Source: Theocolax elegans (taxonomy: Eukaryota; Arthropoda; Insecta; Hymenoptera; Cerocephalidae). Taken from it: 64,000 nucleotides of DNA. A model generated the notes under the pieces. That model saw nothing but the letters and a program-made list of their open reading frames with translations, ran no database searches and was not told the DNA's origin. The translations under genes were made by a program, and so were the position numbers. This document shows positions 22,181 through 32,889 of the stretch, piece after piece. Within the stretch, counting starts at the first letter, position 1. Each line of letters opens with the position of its first letter. The DNA lies in assembly GCA_026168455.1 (NCBI GenBank), contig CM047430.1, positions 26,430,735 to 26,494,734 of the forward strand, given 5' to 3'.

Positions 22181-22388
22181 GGAGCGGATACGCGTTTTAG
22201 AAATGGAACAGGTTTTGGCCGCCTTTCGAAAAGAGCAGCTGAGGTACGCGTTATTCCATGGTCAATACACCTGTAAAGAAAAAATCAAGCAGGCTAGATG
22301 GGAAATATATAGTCAACGAGCACGTGATTTGAAAGAAACGGCATTTGAAAGAACAGAAAAAAATAAATCGGAAATGTGTGTTGATTAA
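22116..22388 (+). CDS. 90-aa basic, coiled-coil-like frame after gypsy pol, unit 2
   Basis: Identical translation to 21035-21307. Here the preceding pol frame is open and overlaps it by about 65 bases in a different phase. Downstream of both copies, CCTGGGCCAAAAAGGG followed by TTAA (22451-22470 region) resembles one piggyBac end, but no partner end was seen. Confidence 0.35.
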   Translation: MPRNQQRRRMKHKLQHLLRRCEERIRVLEMEQVLAAFRKEQLRYALFHGQYTCKEKIKQARWEIYSQRARDLKETAFERTEKNKSEMCVD

Positions 22389-22851
22389 TTTTTTAATTGA
22401 TTTTTTATCATTATATTTAACGTTAAAAAAACGTATTAAAAAAGTATCCACCTGGGCCAAAAAGGGTTAATAAAAAACATTTCGAAAATTTAAATTTTGT
22501 AATCAAGGTTCAAGTAAGAAATAAACAGAACTACAACCAGTTATGAGGATTTTTATTCAAATATACATTAAATGTACATCTTTAGACCAATGCGAATAGA
22601 AGAACTAGTACCAATCAGGATCATTTCAACGAATATTTTGAATGTTATGATATGGAAGTCGATGACAATATAATCGAAAATATATCAAGACCCAAGATCA
22701 AAAGTTGAACTATGGCAAGCAGTTAATAAAAACAGTAATTTGCACGCAGTATAAAGAATCTTAAACGCAGTAACAGTCATGCGTTTTCTAATACAGAAGT
22801 ACACTCATTCATTCATTAATTCATTCATTTACACATTCAGTAGTTTGGTGC

Positions 22852-24684
22852 ATGTTTAATCTTTTAATTGCTATTTATTACTTTATTGTTCTTTATGAAC
22901 TAAGTTTTTCAAAAATTTTTACAGATGGTTACGAAAGTGGATGCTCCGACGATGATAAATTAAGTGATAGCTACAGCATAGCAAGCGACGTCGGAGATAT
23001 GGACGATTCTGATTGGTCATATGATATAAAAGAAAAATTATATCCTGGAACTCCAGTAACTGTGATTGCGTTCGTTAAAATTTTAGTTGCTTTACAATTG
23101 CGCCATAAACTTCGTAAAATATGTATTTCTGATCTTTTAATGTTTATTTCCTAAATTTGTATAAGTCCAAATAAATGTCTAAGCACTTACTATCAATTTC
23201 AAAAGTGTTTGACAAGAAAACAGAATGTAAAAAACACTTTTACTGCGAGAAATGTCAAGTTTCTGTAAATAATTTGAACAATGATGCCGTGAATAACTAG
23301 CTGCACGAAAGTGAAGAATTGATAAATGAAAATGACAACTGCGACTGCGATAATACAGACAAAATTACTTTATGGAAATATCGCCAATAACTCAACTTGA
23401 AAATTTATACAATCTATCTGGTTTCTACAGTAGTTTGAATGATCAATCTCATCATAAGACGAATGGTTAACAAGACATTTATGATGTTGAAATATATCAA
23501 CATCTAAATCATGAAAATAGAATCTTATCAAAGAAAAACTAATGATTCTAGAATTACCGTATTCGGAAAGGTACAAGATTGAAAATATTCTACTTGTCAG
23601 ATTGTGGTTTGGTGACGAACCCAATGCAAACTTATTTTTATCGCCGCTTAAACCAACTTTAAAGAAAATTTGCAAAGGTATACCGGTGTATACAGAAGAT
23701 TTACGAACACAAATTACTATTCGAGGCATTACCATTTGTGGTACAAGCGACTTGCCGGCAAAGGCCCTTTTTTAAATATGAATCAGTACAATGGAAATTT
23801 TGGGTGCCAAGTTTGTAAACTTTAGGGTCTTAATGTAGACAGAAGGCGAGTTTATCCATACGTAGGATGTTTGAGCTTACGGACGTCTATCGAATCTTAT
23901 GGCCATGCAGCCTTAGCTATTGAAATAAAAAAGCCTGTATGCGGTGTAAAAGAATCGGTAATAATTTGGAAACTCATAATTTAGTTAAAATAGTTGATTA
24001 TAGATTGTGTAAGATTATCCACCCCACTGTACAACAAGATGATCAAGGCCCATAAAAACTCACTGTAACTACTGAAAGGCATTCGAATACAAAAATTGGG
24101 GGTTATATTATACACTTCCTGTTTTACAGAGCATTTTACCTCTGCAATATTTAAATCATTATATGTTATTTATACAAGGAATTTTCATGTTATGTCAAAA
24201 CAAAGTAACGAAAAAAATGATTTACGTATCTGATAACTGTTTTATAAATTTTCAGAAAGAATATCAAACATATGGATTGAAATATATGAGCTGTAACTTA
24301 CACACTTTGCGTTATTTGCCTGAAATGGTACGCCGAGTTGGTCCCCTTTGAACTACTACGTGTTTTTCACTGGAAAATTTGAATGGGAAACTAAAAGCGA
24401 TGGTTCACATAGCATTTCTCCGCATTTAGAAATTATCTCTAACTTGAAGCTTCATATGTTTGTTTATACTTGCATGAATGATCTAGAAGAAAATGATGAT
24501 TTGTTTAAATTTTATCAACAAACTGTATCACCTCAAAAAAATGAAATTGACAAACTTTGATAATAACAAATTTATCGTAGGTTCTATTGTAAAATCACAT
24601 CCAACATATGTACAGCGAATTCTAGACGAATATAAAAAAAATTCAATGCTGTTCAATGTTCATAATTATATTAAGTCAGTATAA
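22852..24684 (+). pseudogene. tnp2-like DNA transposon transposase (Transposase_21/DUF4218 type)
   Basis: Broken pieces in one orientation. An acidic N-terminal exon starts after a TTTTTACAG acceptor at about 22923 (GYESGCSDDDKLSDSYS). A catalytic-core stretch at 23542-23775 reads LLVRLWFGDEPNANLFLSPL and later ITICGTSDLPAKALF, the arrangement seen in tnp2 transposases of En/Spm (CACTA)-like elements. A C-terminal block at 24163-24450 reads YMSCNLHTLRYLPEMVRRVG, as in the DUF4218 region. Several stops and frameshifts separate the parts, so it is dead. Terminal repeats were not found. The 5' part is also present in the preceding duplicate. Confidence 0.65.
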
Positions 24685-24827
24685 ATTATTTATGAAATAA
24701 AGTGTAGGTTCCTATTGCAATTTATCGAGTATTTTTATTTTATTAATAAAATTTTTATAAATGGAAGAAAACTTACTTGCTAAATCATTTTAATTGAAAA
24801 ATTATTAAAAATACATTGGTAATGTAT

Positions 24828-25018
24828 TTTTTTTTTTTATGTTATTTAACGTCGCTCTATTTATGCTGCCAGGGCTAATCAGCGACGGAGGTGAACGGTG
24901 TGTCTGTAAACAAAGCACATGTAGTTGAAACAGTGGTGCTTGTGTCCATCGGAAGATATCATCGGTCACTGTAATTAGTCTAATAATTACAGTTTCCTGT
25001 CCTCCCGATGGAACCACC
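24828..25018 (-). mobile_element. LINE or SINE 3' fragment
   Basis: Read on the minus strand it ends in poly(A) (a T run at 24829-24838 on plus) preceded by ACCTCCGTCGCTGATTAGC and a GAGCGACGTTAAATAACAT tail. That tail is the same as in the tRNA-type SINE at 2004-2192. The upstream part (24960-25018) is not shared with the SINE, which suggests a 5'-truncated LINE whose tail the SINE borrows. Confidence 0.6.
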
Positions 25019-25140
<122 letters not shown>

Positions 25141-26750
25141 CCGCGCGGGGTGTCCTGTCCCCGTATGCGGCGCGTCCCCCGGGTGGCGGATGGGGGAATG
25201 CTCGTCACTCTAGCGTGAAGGGTAGAGGTGAAATAAAATAATCTCCGTGGACCAAACAGTACAACCAGAAGTATGAGCAAGCGAGATGAAAACATACTAC
25301 CCCAAGCGGGCAACTCCAAACTAGGAGTGAATCCCGTCGTCGGTTCCGATCGGGTGAAAGCCCCGGTGGCCGGCGCTGGCCTCATGGATTTTGGGGGAGG
25401 CCACAAACCGCTTAGTTCTAACATCACGTCAGAGGCGGGGTCCTCGAAAGAAAACCCTCAACAGTAGCCGCTATCCCAGATGCTGAGTCTTGCTTCTGCA
25501 AACAGGTTAAGAAGCGGCAGCGTTACCAGCCTGGTAGTGCCATCAGTGGCATCTCTGCCTATAGTAAGGAATCTCAAGAGGAGATCGAAATATTCCGCAA
25601 GGAATACGAGAAGGTAGAGAAGGCGCAGGAGGACATCGACTCCACTTACGACCATCTAAAGAGCGAACTCCAGGCTATGTTGGCCGCTTGTGCAAAGCAG
25701 CCTAACATCTCCATGGTCGTCAAGACAGGGCTGAAGACCGTAGACACTCTTGTACAAGAGTTCTACGGGAAAACCAAAAAGATGTTTTCGGCAGTCGACG
25801 ATTACAAGTGCCAAGTCGAGGATTATCGAGTTGGTCACGAGAATCGTCGGCGGCCTAAGAGAAGAGGCATAATAGCTAAAGCCGTCTTTACGGCTACAGC
25901 TAGAATGCAGGCTCAAAAGAGAAGTAAAGAAGGCCCCCAAAGCCCCCCCGAGGTCTCTAAAAGCCGTAAGAAGAAGAAACCTCGCAAGGAGGTGCCACCA
26001 CCTGGTAAGGACAAGGAGCAATCCAAGTCCAAGCCTGTGGTGGAAAAGAAGAAGCCAACGGTTAAGTCGGGACAGGCCTCTCTTGACAGGAGAAAGCGCC
26101 AAAAGGCGCCGGTATCCACCCTGGTGGTCACAATCGCGAGGGACCGAACGTTTGCTGAAGTTCTGGGGAAGCTTCGAAAGGAAGTGAATCCGGACGACAG
26201 TGGCGCGCAGGTTCTGAGTGTGCGGCCCACAGGGCGGGGGGACGTCCTGCTTCGGCTGGGCAAGAAGACGGACGCAACAGCATTCGCTGAGAAAGTCCGT
26301 ACGGCTACTAAAGGGATGGGAGAAGTTAGGATCCGAGATCGAAGGGTGACCCTGGAGATCAGAGACCTGGACGCTCTCACAACGAGGGACGAAGTAGTAG
26401 CGGCCCTAGATAAAGTTCTCGCGTCTCCGCCTGAGAGCCGAGAGGTGAAGCTTTTGGGTCCCAACCGCAATCAACAAAAGACAGCCATCGTGAAGCTAGA
26501 CCACGAGACCGCTGACAAGCTAAAGTCGATGCGACATCTTTGCGTCGGCTTTGTAAGCTGTCGCGTTCGGGATCGAGTTTTGGTCGAGAGGTGCTATCGG
26601 TGCCTAGACTTCGGCCACACGAAACGAAATTGTAAGGGAGTGGACAGGTCGTCGTCATGCTTTTAAGCCATGCAAAATAAAAATAATTGCAACCTTGCAA
26701 CCAAGCAGGAACAAGCAGCAAAGAAAATATATATAAAGTAAAAAAAAAAG
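25141..26750 (+). mobile_element. R1-like LINE, 5' part only
   Basis: Begins immediately after (AAT)n with a GC-rich untranslated leader (CCGCGCGGGGTGTCCTGTCC) and contains ORF1. All of ORF2 (endonuclease, reverse transcriptase) is missing. The 3' end is lost inside ORF1 near 26660. A 5'-complete, 3'-truncated LINE is the reverse of the usual pattern. R1-clade elements are known for site-specific insertion, some of them into simple repeats. Confidence 0.7.
25273..26666 (+). pseudogene. R1-like LINE ORF1 (gag-like, one frameshift, truncated C-terminus)
   Basis: Starts at ATG 25273. One frameshift near 25460 joins the first 64 codons to a long frame ending at 26664. The middle has a charged region likely to form a coiled coil (EIEIFRKEYEKVEKAQED) and a lysine-rich basic stretch. 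Near the end, after an RRM-like region, comes the first zinc knuckle, CYRCLDFGHTKRNC. The second knuckle should follow but the frame ends after SSSCF. ORF1 proteins of this type bind the element RNA. The family assignment to R1 rests on the CCHC pattern and overall layout. Confidence 0.75.
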
Positions 26751-26759
26751 AAAATTTAT

Positions 26760-28255
26760 GCATGTAATTTAATTTAACATATTATCAATTATCAAGGCGG
26801 AATGCTCGACCACGACGATGTACGCTCGGAAGGTTGTAGAATTAATAATTAATATTTAATAAAAACGAAAAGCTTGCAGGTCATGAATATTGAACTACAA
26901 GAATTTATAAGTGTATTCATGAATAATTCAAGGATCCGCATTAGGAAAGAGAATGCAGGGATATGGAAAATAAAAAATTGTCCAATTTTCTTTTGAATCG
27001 TAGCCAATGGCTTTTTTTGTTTATTAAAACAGACATAATGATACATATAAACGTAAATCTTTACTTTTGACATTGCGTGAATTCAACATCATTAATTTTT
27101 GCAAAATAAAAAAATTTTTTAATTAAAGAAAAGAAAAAACGTAATTAAGAGATGGCCTCGTGACTACTCGGGGCTTATCAGCCGGTGGCTAGCCGGCTCC
27201 TAAACCACAAAATTGAAAAATATTTACGTAATTTTTTTTTGTTACGCGATTGAACCAGAATCAATAATATATAAATTCAGAATATTTAATGAAATATTTT
27301 TTACTCGCGATAACGATAAAAAAATTACAAAAGCTGATTCACGAACGACACGGACGATGCAGTAAACGCGGTACTCCAACCTAAAAAAATGGAGATCGAA
27401 CGACCGTCCGGATCACCCAGGTCTAGCCTCAGACATCGACCTGTCATGGCCTTTGCAAGCCAAGGGGCTCACGGACGGGAGGAGTAAAACTTCTTTACGG
27501 TCAAAAAAAAGAAAAGTTTTCGCAATTCTCGGGCGAATCCAGGAATCACTTAGGGTTTGTCGCCTAATGGCTACTCTGCCCCTAAAAAAATCGCCAGTGA
27601 CTTACTCTTCCTCGGGCCGTAGAAAAAACAAGAAAAATTCAAAATCCCTCCAAAAAACCAGAGAAGCCCTCCGTACGTCCTTATAAAGACTATGTGTGTA
27701 TCGATGATCATTTTATTTTTTTCCAAAGATAACCTGTTACGCGGGAACAGATTTCAATATATAGACGTGTATGCGCGCAGGATAAGATGAATCACTTACG
27801 ATAAATTTATTATTAAAATATTAATTAACAATACATATTTTATTGTTTTATCGGAACTATTAAATCTTTAAGATTAAACTAAATTATTATTATTATCATT
27901 ATTATTCCTTTTACTTATTTATTTAAACACGTAAAAAAACTAATAATCTCAATACGCATCAAAACAAAAAGGAGTCACGATAAATTATCTCTGGCGCATT
28001 AATTTAATTTATAATTAAACTTAATTGAACTTAATAGATTGATAAAATTATTAAATCTATTTTTTAAAATCTAAAATATAAGCGTAAATCGATTTCGCGT
28101 TTAATTGCCCACCAAACTTGCCCGCAGTTAGGAGGGGAGAGCGCTCGAGCTCTCAACTCAAATTATTGAATATATCGCGCATTTACAATGTCCACGCGCG
28201 CGTATTTTCAATTAAACTATATTTACTGATCTAATTGTTATTATTTTTTTATTTT
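26760..28255. other. Non-coding DNA
   Basis: Mostly AT-rich. A patch at 27385-27690 has few stops on the plus strand (MEIERPSGSPRSSLRHRPVM in one frame, a Lys/Arg-rich frame in another), with a look of decayed LINE ORF1, but I cannot place it. Nothing else supported. Confidence 0.4.
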
Positions 28256-28261
28256 TTTTTA

Positions 28262-28682
28262 TTTTACTAGTTTTGTGCCATTTTCTGGCACTTCCTGCCT
28301 TTTGTCCCCGCCTGGAGGACTTCAACGGCGTTCACCCACCACTTCTGTGTGGGTGTTTTTTCCCCACCTTTTTTAATCCCCAACCATCTCGCTTTTGCCC
28401 GGGGTTCTGCCCGTGGGAGAGGGAAACCTGTGAAGCAGGGAAAACCTCACAAATGGTACTCTGTTCAAAAATCTAAAAAATATTCTGTTTGGGTGTCAAA
28501 GTCATATTGCGTAGACCATGACACCGAAACAGAACATTCCACATCTCCCGCTCGCGTTGTGGAATGTCAAAAAACACCTAACCTAACGAATGGTCTCCCA
28601 TCCAAGAACTAACCGCGCTCAGCGCTGCTTAACTTTCGCGATCGGCCGAGGTGCGTTTCCACCACTCCGCCACCGCGTCGGT
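28262..28682 (-). mobile_element. 5S-rRNA-related SINE, third copy
   Basis: On the minus strand it starts ACCGACGCGGTGGCGGAGTGG at 28682 and continues with GAAAGTTAAGCAGCGC and GGTTAGTTCTTGGATGGGAG (about 28590-28652), the same 5S-like promoter as at 396-846. The central block around the GGTTTCCCTC and ACCCCGGGC phrases (about 28385-28430) also matches. The 3' tail is different from the first two copies, so at least two subfamilies share the head. Ends in an A-rich tract on the minus strand. Confidence 0.8.
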
Positions 28683-28857
28683 ATATTTTTTTTTATTTAT
28701 TTCATCCGTCAAATTCAATGAATAAAATCGGCAGGTTGCACTAGATAGTAGTTTATACTGGAGTCTCCGTACCATTATAAAATTTGTAATTTTTAGGTAT
28801 CGCCGTATATCGCTGCAATTTAAAAATATCAATATATGCAAGTTTTAATAGTTTTAA

Positions 28858-29238
28858 CAGGATGTCGAATCCAAGTTAAAGGAATCTACACCTTTCAACA
28901 TAAGAATCATGCTAAAAATATTGAATTAAAAATTTGAAAAAATTTATTTGATTATTTTAAAACAAAAGCGAGGGCATGACGTTTTAATTTTTTACGAATA
29001 AATAAATTTCTTATTTATAATTGAATAAACAATTTTCGGTCGGTAATTTTATTGGTCTAAAAAAACATGAATTTTCAACGCAAAAATCAGGATTAAATTA
29101 TAAATTTAAAAATCTGAAATAATTTGAGTATATTGTTTAAAACACCCCTAAGGGCATGGGGTTCATGATTTTCAAAAATTTATTCTTTTGTTTATAAAAA
29201 AATATTAAAAATTACCATTTTCTGAGTCCGACATCCCC
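28858..29238. mobile_element. TTAA-flanked MITE, 381 bp
   Basis: TTAA lies on both sides (28854-28857, 29239-29242). The ends are imperfect inverted repeats: CAGGATGTCGAATCCA on the left against GGGGATGTCGGACTCA on the right, 12 of 16 matching. The right end is the same as that of the foldback at 31903-32416. Two internal 190-bp halves look like diverged direct repeats, each with an A-rich stretch and an AGGGCATG phrase. Non-coding. Confidence 0.6.
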
Positions 29239-29426
29239 TTAAATCTATATAATTAATCAGCGTCCACAGCACCAACTTTATTCAACAATATAACTAGATA
29301 TAGAAACTTTATAAAAGTTTGGTAAAGGTAAAAATTCTGCTTAGGTAGTCACTTAGTTAGTAACTGTTGGAAGAGATTGATAGAATTTAATCTTGTACGA
29401 TGGTTACCTAGCGTGCTGTCTATTTA

Positions 29427-29509
29427 AAAAAAATCTGAGGGGTTAGTTAGCTGTATAATAAGGGCTTACGCGCCTGCGTACTTGCGTGCAGGCGCTATCG
29501 CGCCTTTTT
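29427..29509. repeat. Dispersed double-hairpin repeat, copy 1
   Basis: About 80 bp, matched at 57743-57823. Contains a stem of GCGCCTGC (29470-29477) with GCAGGCGC (29488-29495), overlapping a second stem GGCGC (29491-29495) with GCGCC (29500-29504). The two folds are mutually exclusive. Flanks outside this unit do not match. Confidence 0.7.
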
Positions 29510-30862
29510 ATTTATATGAGGGGGCATCTACAAAGGAAAAAATCAGTAAAAATTAAATAAATCTAATATTAAAAGAAAAGGACGTTTATAAATAATTTTG
29601 AACAATGCAATTTACAGAAGATATTACCTAATGTTTCTACTTGACTAATTTAATTTAAATAACTTTAATTTTAATAACTTAATACTAATTAACGAATAAA
29701 TTGATAAAAAATAATTTAAGATTTTTCATGTTGTTTAAGAAATTTATTACTCATTGTCAGTATACATGTTTTATAATAATTCTATTACTTGGTGGATTTT
29801 TATGTAAAATCATTCTGTTTTATGGCGCATCTGTGGTCAATGCTACCCCCCACCCTACTAGAACATTACGTTGCGGAAACATTACGTTGCTGATCAGGAA
29901 TTGTTTATATGGTACGGAGGTTAAGATACGTTTTCTTACAGTTCAGTAAAATATTGTCAATTGTAAAGTAATATTAAATTGTAATGGAACACTAGGTACA
30001 TTTTAGCATGCTACGTATATTACAATGCCGTCGTAGGCATCAAAAATTCTGTGGAATCACTCATATGCAACCACTTGTACGCATATACTCATTCGTAAGA
30101 CTATAGAATAAAGCTTGGATTTGCGTGCATGGGTTTGCGCGAGGTTTAGTACAGCCATGCGCCTTCCTTAAAGTTGTATGCACATAGTTGGGCAATTACA
30201 TTCTGTTGATGTGAATTGGTGTTGAGGCGACTTGGCTCTTCATTTGTGCTTGACACTTTTAAATGTGTGTTCTAAAACAATAGTATATGAGCGAGAGTAT
30301 GAGTGTATGCGTAAGCTAACGTTATTAATAATTTGCGTGCCTCTTATCTCTTTTACCTTTATTGGGGGTATTTTGTTATTTCATGTAATTTCGTACATTG
30401 GAGTATGTGGTCCTTTTCATTTATTTATGACTAATCCACATTATATTAAAATTTTATACTGTCAAAATGACGATTTAAGTATAAATTATGTTATATTTTT
30501 TTAAATAGTTTATAAAAATTAATTCTTTTTTAATTCAATATGATCGCGGCACCCAAAGGAATAATTAGACATACTGTTTGAATTTTTATAGGTATTTAAT
30601 TAATTTTTTAATGGTTTTAAAGTTTTAGTTTGAGCGTACGTCCGTACGTCTGTACAGACAGACTTTTTGTTTTTTTACTCTTCTTATAGGTATCTCTCTT
30701 GGGTTTTCGAAAAAATGAATTTTTGTTAATGAAAGTGATCGCGGAACCACACGAATTAATTAGAAATAGTGTTTAACATTTTTATAGCTGTTTAATTACT
30801 TTTTTAAATGGTTTAACCTCGATTATTTAACTCGATTATTTATTTGTTTATCTCGATCAGTT
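29510..30862. other. Non-coding DNA with a diverged direct repeat
   Basis: No gene supported. 30525-30620 and 30720-30815 are two diverged direct repeats (GATCGCGGCACCC/GATCGCGGAACC, then AATTAGA...TTTTTATAG and TTTTTTAAATGGTTT-like ends) about 195 bp apart. A palindromic GTACGTCCGTACGTCTGTAC lies near 30638. Confidence 0.5.
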
Positions 30863-31140
30863 ATAACTGAAGGTAACATTAAGGACTGGACATCATCAAC
30901 AGGAAGAGAATATTTTTTTTTAATTTCGTAATGTGTTCCAGTAGATGATGCCGCGATGATCTTCATGTAACATAAGGGACCCTGATATCATCTAAAGGAA
31001 GAAATTAATTTTTTTTTAAATTTCATAATGTGCGTTCCAGTAGATGATGCCGCGATGATCTGGAGGTAACATAAGGGACCTGGACATCATCTACAGGAAG
31101 AAATTAATTTTTTTTTTAATTTTGTTAGGAGATTTTCAGT
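30863..31140. repeat. Minisatellite, about 110-bp units, each a hairpin
   Basis: Nearly three units at 30863, about 30966 and about 31074. Each has GACATCATCTACAGG-like and CCAGTAGATGATGCC-like arms that are inverted repeats of each other (CATCATCTAC with GTAGATGATG), separated by a GAAATTAATTTTTTTTT stretch. The third unit is cut short and runs into AATAAT-rich DNA. Confidence 0.8.
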
Positions 31141-31316
31141 AGATAATAATAAAAATAATAATAAATAGTAATAAAATAATATAAATAACATAAATACCAT
31201 AAATACTATAAATACCATAATACATAATAACATAAACTACCTAATATATAAATAAATTATAATTATATATGTATGATCAATATTTAATTATTTGGTTGAG
31301 TTGTTATATAAATTAG

Positions 31317-31363
<47 letters not shown>
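31317..31363. repeat. (TA)n microsatellite
   Basis: Pure TA run directly to the left of the first long foldback element. Confidence 0.95.
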
Positions 31364-31366
<3 letters not shown>

Positions 31367-32879
31367 GGTATTCCACGTGAAATGGTCCGATCAAAATTTT
31401 AAAATACACCAAATTTTGGGTACACATTGCATATGTTTTTCAGAATACATAAAAAAATTTTTAGGTACTGGAATCTATTTGCTCAAAACTTATTCTAACC
31501 TCAAAAAGTGAATTTTTCCAAGTTTTTTTCAACACCAGCTGGGTTTACCACTATTTAACTCAAAATCTGTCAACTTTTACTATAGAACATTATATGTAAC
31601 ATTCGTTGCTAATTATGTCTAGAATTTATCCTTCTGGGTTAGATTTTCTAATTTCAAGATAAATGTTAGATAAACTACATGTCAATATTCAACTTGAAAA
31701 AAATCTAACTTCGCCACAATTGATTTTTTTATCCAAAAGTCCAAAAGAAAGCTTGGAGCAATACCTTTCAAATGATCTGTAGCATTTTTATGGCCTTCAA
31801 TTCTGTAAAAAGTTATGATAATTTAAAGAAACACGAAATTTTTTAAAAAATTTAAATGGAAAATACCATGTTAATTTTTGTGAATTTTTTGCCTGTCTTT
31901 AAGGGGATGTCGGAGCTATAGCCTCCATCAAAAGCCGCTCGATCTCTCGGTTTCAAATGGCGCTGTAGTCAGGTGTCGATTTCTACGATAAACGTACTTA
32001 AAACATAAATTATAAATTTTACAGCTACATAGAGCTGTTGAAAGATACTTTCCCCCCTAGCTATGACTAAACTTAAGGTAATTGTAATATTACTCTTGGC
32101 AGTAAATGTTTATTTTTTTAAAGAAATGTGAAATACGTTGCATGTAGCATTACGGCAGATATTGACTCAATGAATTCCAGATGTATTTCACATTTCTTTA
32201 AAAAAATAAACATTTGCTGCCAAGAGTAATATTATAATTACCTTAAGTTTAGTCATAGCTAGGGGGGAAAGTATCTTTCAACAGCTCTATGTAGCTGTAA
32301 AATTTATAATTTATGTTTTAAGTACGTTTATCGTAGAAATCGACACCTGACTACAGCGCCATTCGAAACCGAGAGATCGAGCGGCTTTTGATGGAGGCTA
32401 TAGCTCCGACATCCCCTTAAATTATCATAACTTTTTACAGAATTGAAGGCCATAAAAATGCTACACATCATTTGAAAGGTATTGCTCCAAGCTTTCTTTT
32501 GGACTTTTGGATAAAAAAATCAATTGTGGCGAAGTTAGATTTTTTTCAAGTTGAATATTGACATGTAGTTTATCTAACATTTACCTTGAAATTAGAAATT
32601 CTAACCCAGAAGGATAAATTCTAGACATAATTAGCAACGAATGTTACATATAATGTTCTATAGTAAAAGTTGATAGATTTTGAGTTAAATAGCGATGAAC
32701 CCAGCTGGTGTTGAAAAAAACTGGAAAAAGTTCACTTTTTGAGGTTAGAATAACTTTTGAACTAATAAATACCAGTACCTAAAAATTTTTTTCTGTATTC
32801 TTAAAAACATTTGCAATGTGTACCCAAAATTTGGTGCATTTTAAAATTTTGATCGGACCACTTCACGTGGAATACCCCA
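31364..32879. mobile_element. Long foldback element A (1.5 kb) with TA target
   Basis: Ends TGGGGTATTCCACGTG and its complement, with TA on both outer sides. Left arm 31364 to about 31822 pairs with right arm about 32421-32879 over some 455 bp with few mismatches. The remaining 80 bp of left-side loop (31823-31898) and the inserted foldback at 31903-32416 fill the centre. No transposase frame. The TA target suggests mobilisation by a Tc1/mariner-type transposase; this is inference. A transcript through it would fold into a long double-stranded RNA. Confidence 0.9.
31903..32416. mobile_element. Near-perfect 514-bp foldback inserted at TTAA inside element A
   Basis: Two arms of 234 bp, 31903-32136 and 32183-32416, equal in length and differing at only about 3-4 positions, with a 46-bp loop. 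Ends GGGGATGTCGGAGC. TTAA on each side (31899-31902, 32417-32420). It interrupts element A next to the start of the right arm, so it is younger. TTAA points to a piggyBac or Kolobok-like transposase. Confidence 0.9.
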
Positions 32880-32889
32880 TATATATATA

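Larger units (their letters stand above)
21915..22993. repeat. 1.08-kb tandem duplication, unit 2
   Basis: Second unit. At the junction (21914/21915) transposon exon sequence is joined directly to gypsy pol sequence. After 22993 the tnp2-like reading frame continues into its normal downstream sequence, so unit 2 is next to the original right flank. Confidence 0.95.

Noticed and set aside
30863..31140. CRISPR-like array
   Set aside because: Units are continuous without distinct spacers, in a eukaryotic setting; it is a minisatellite.
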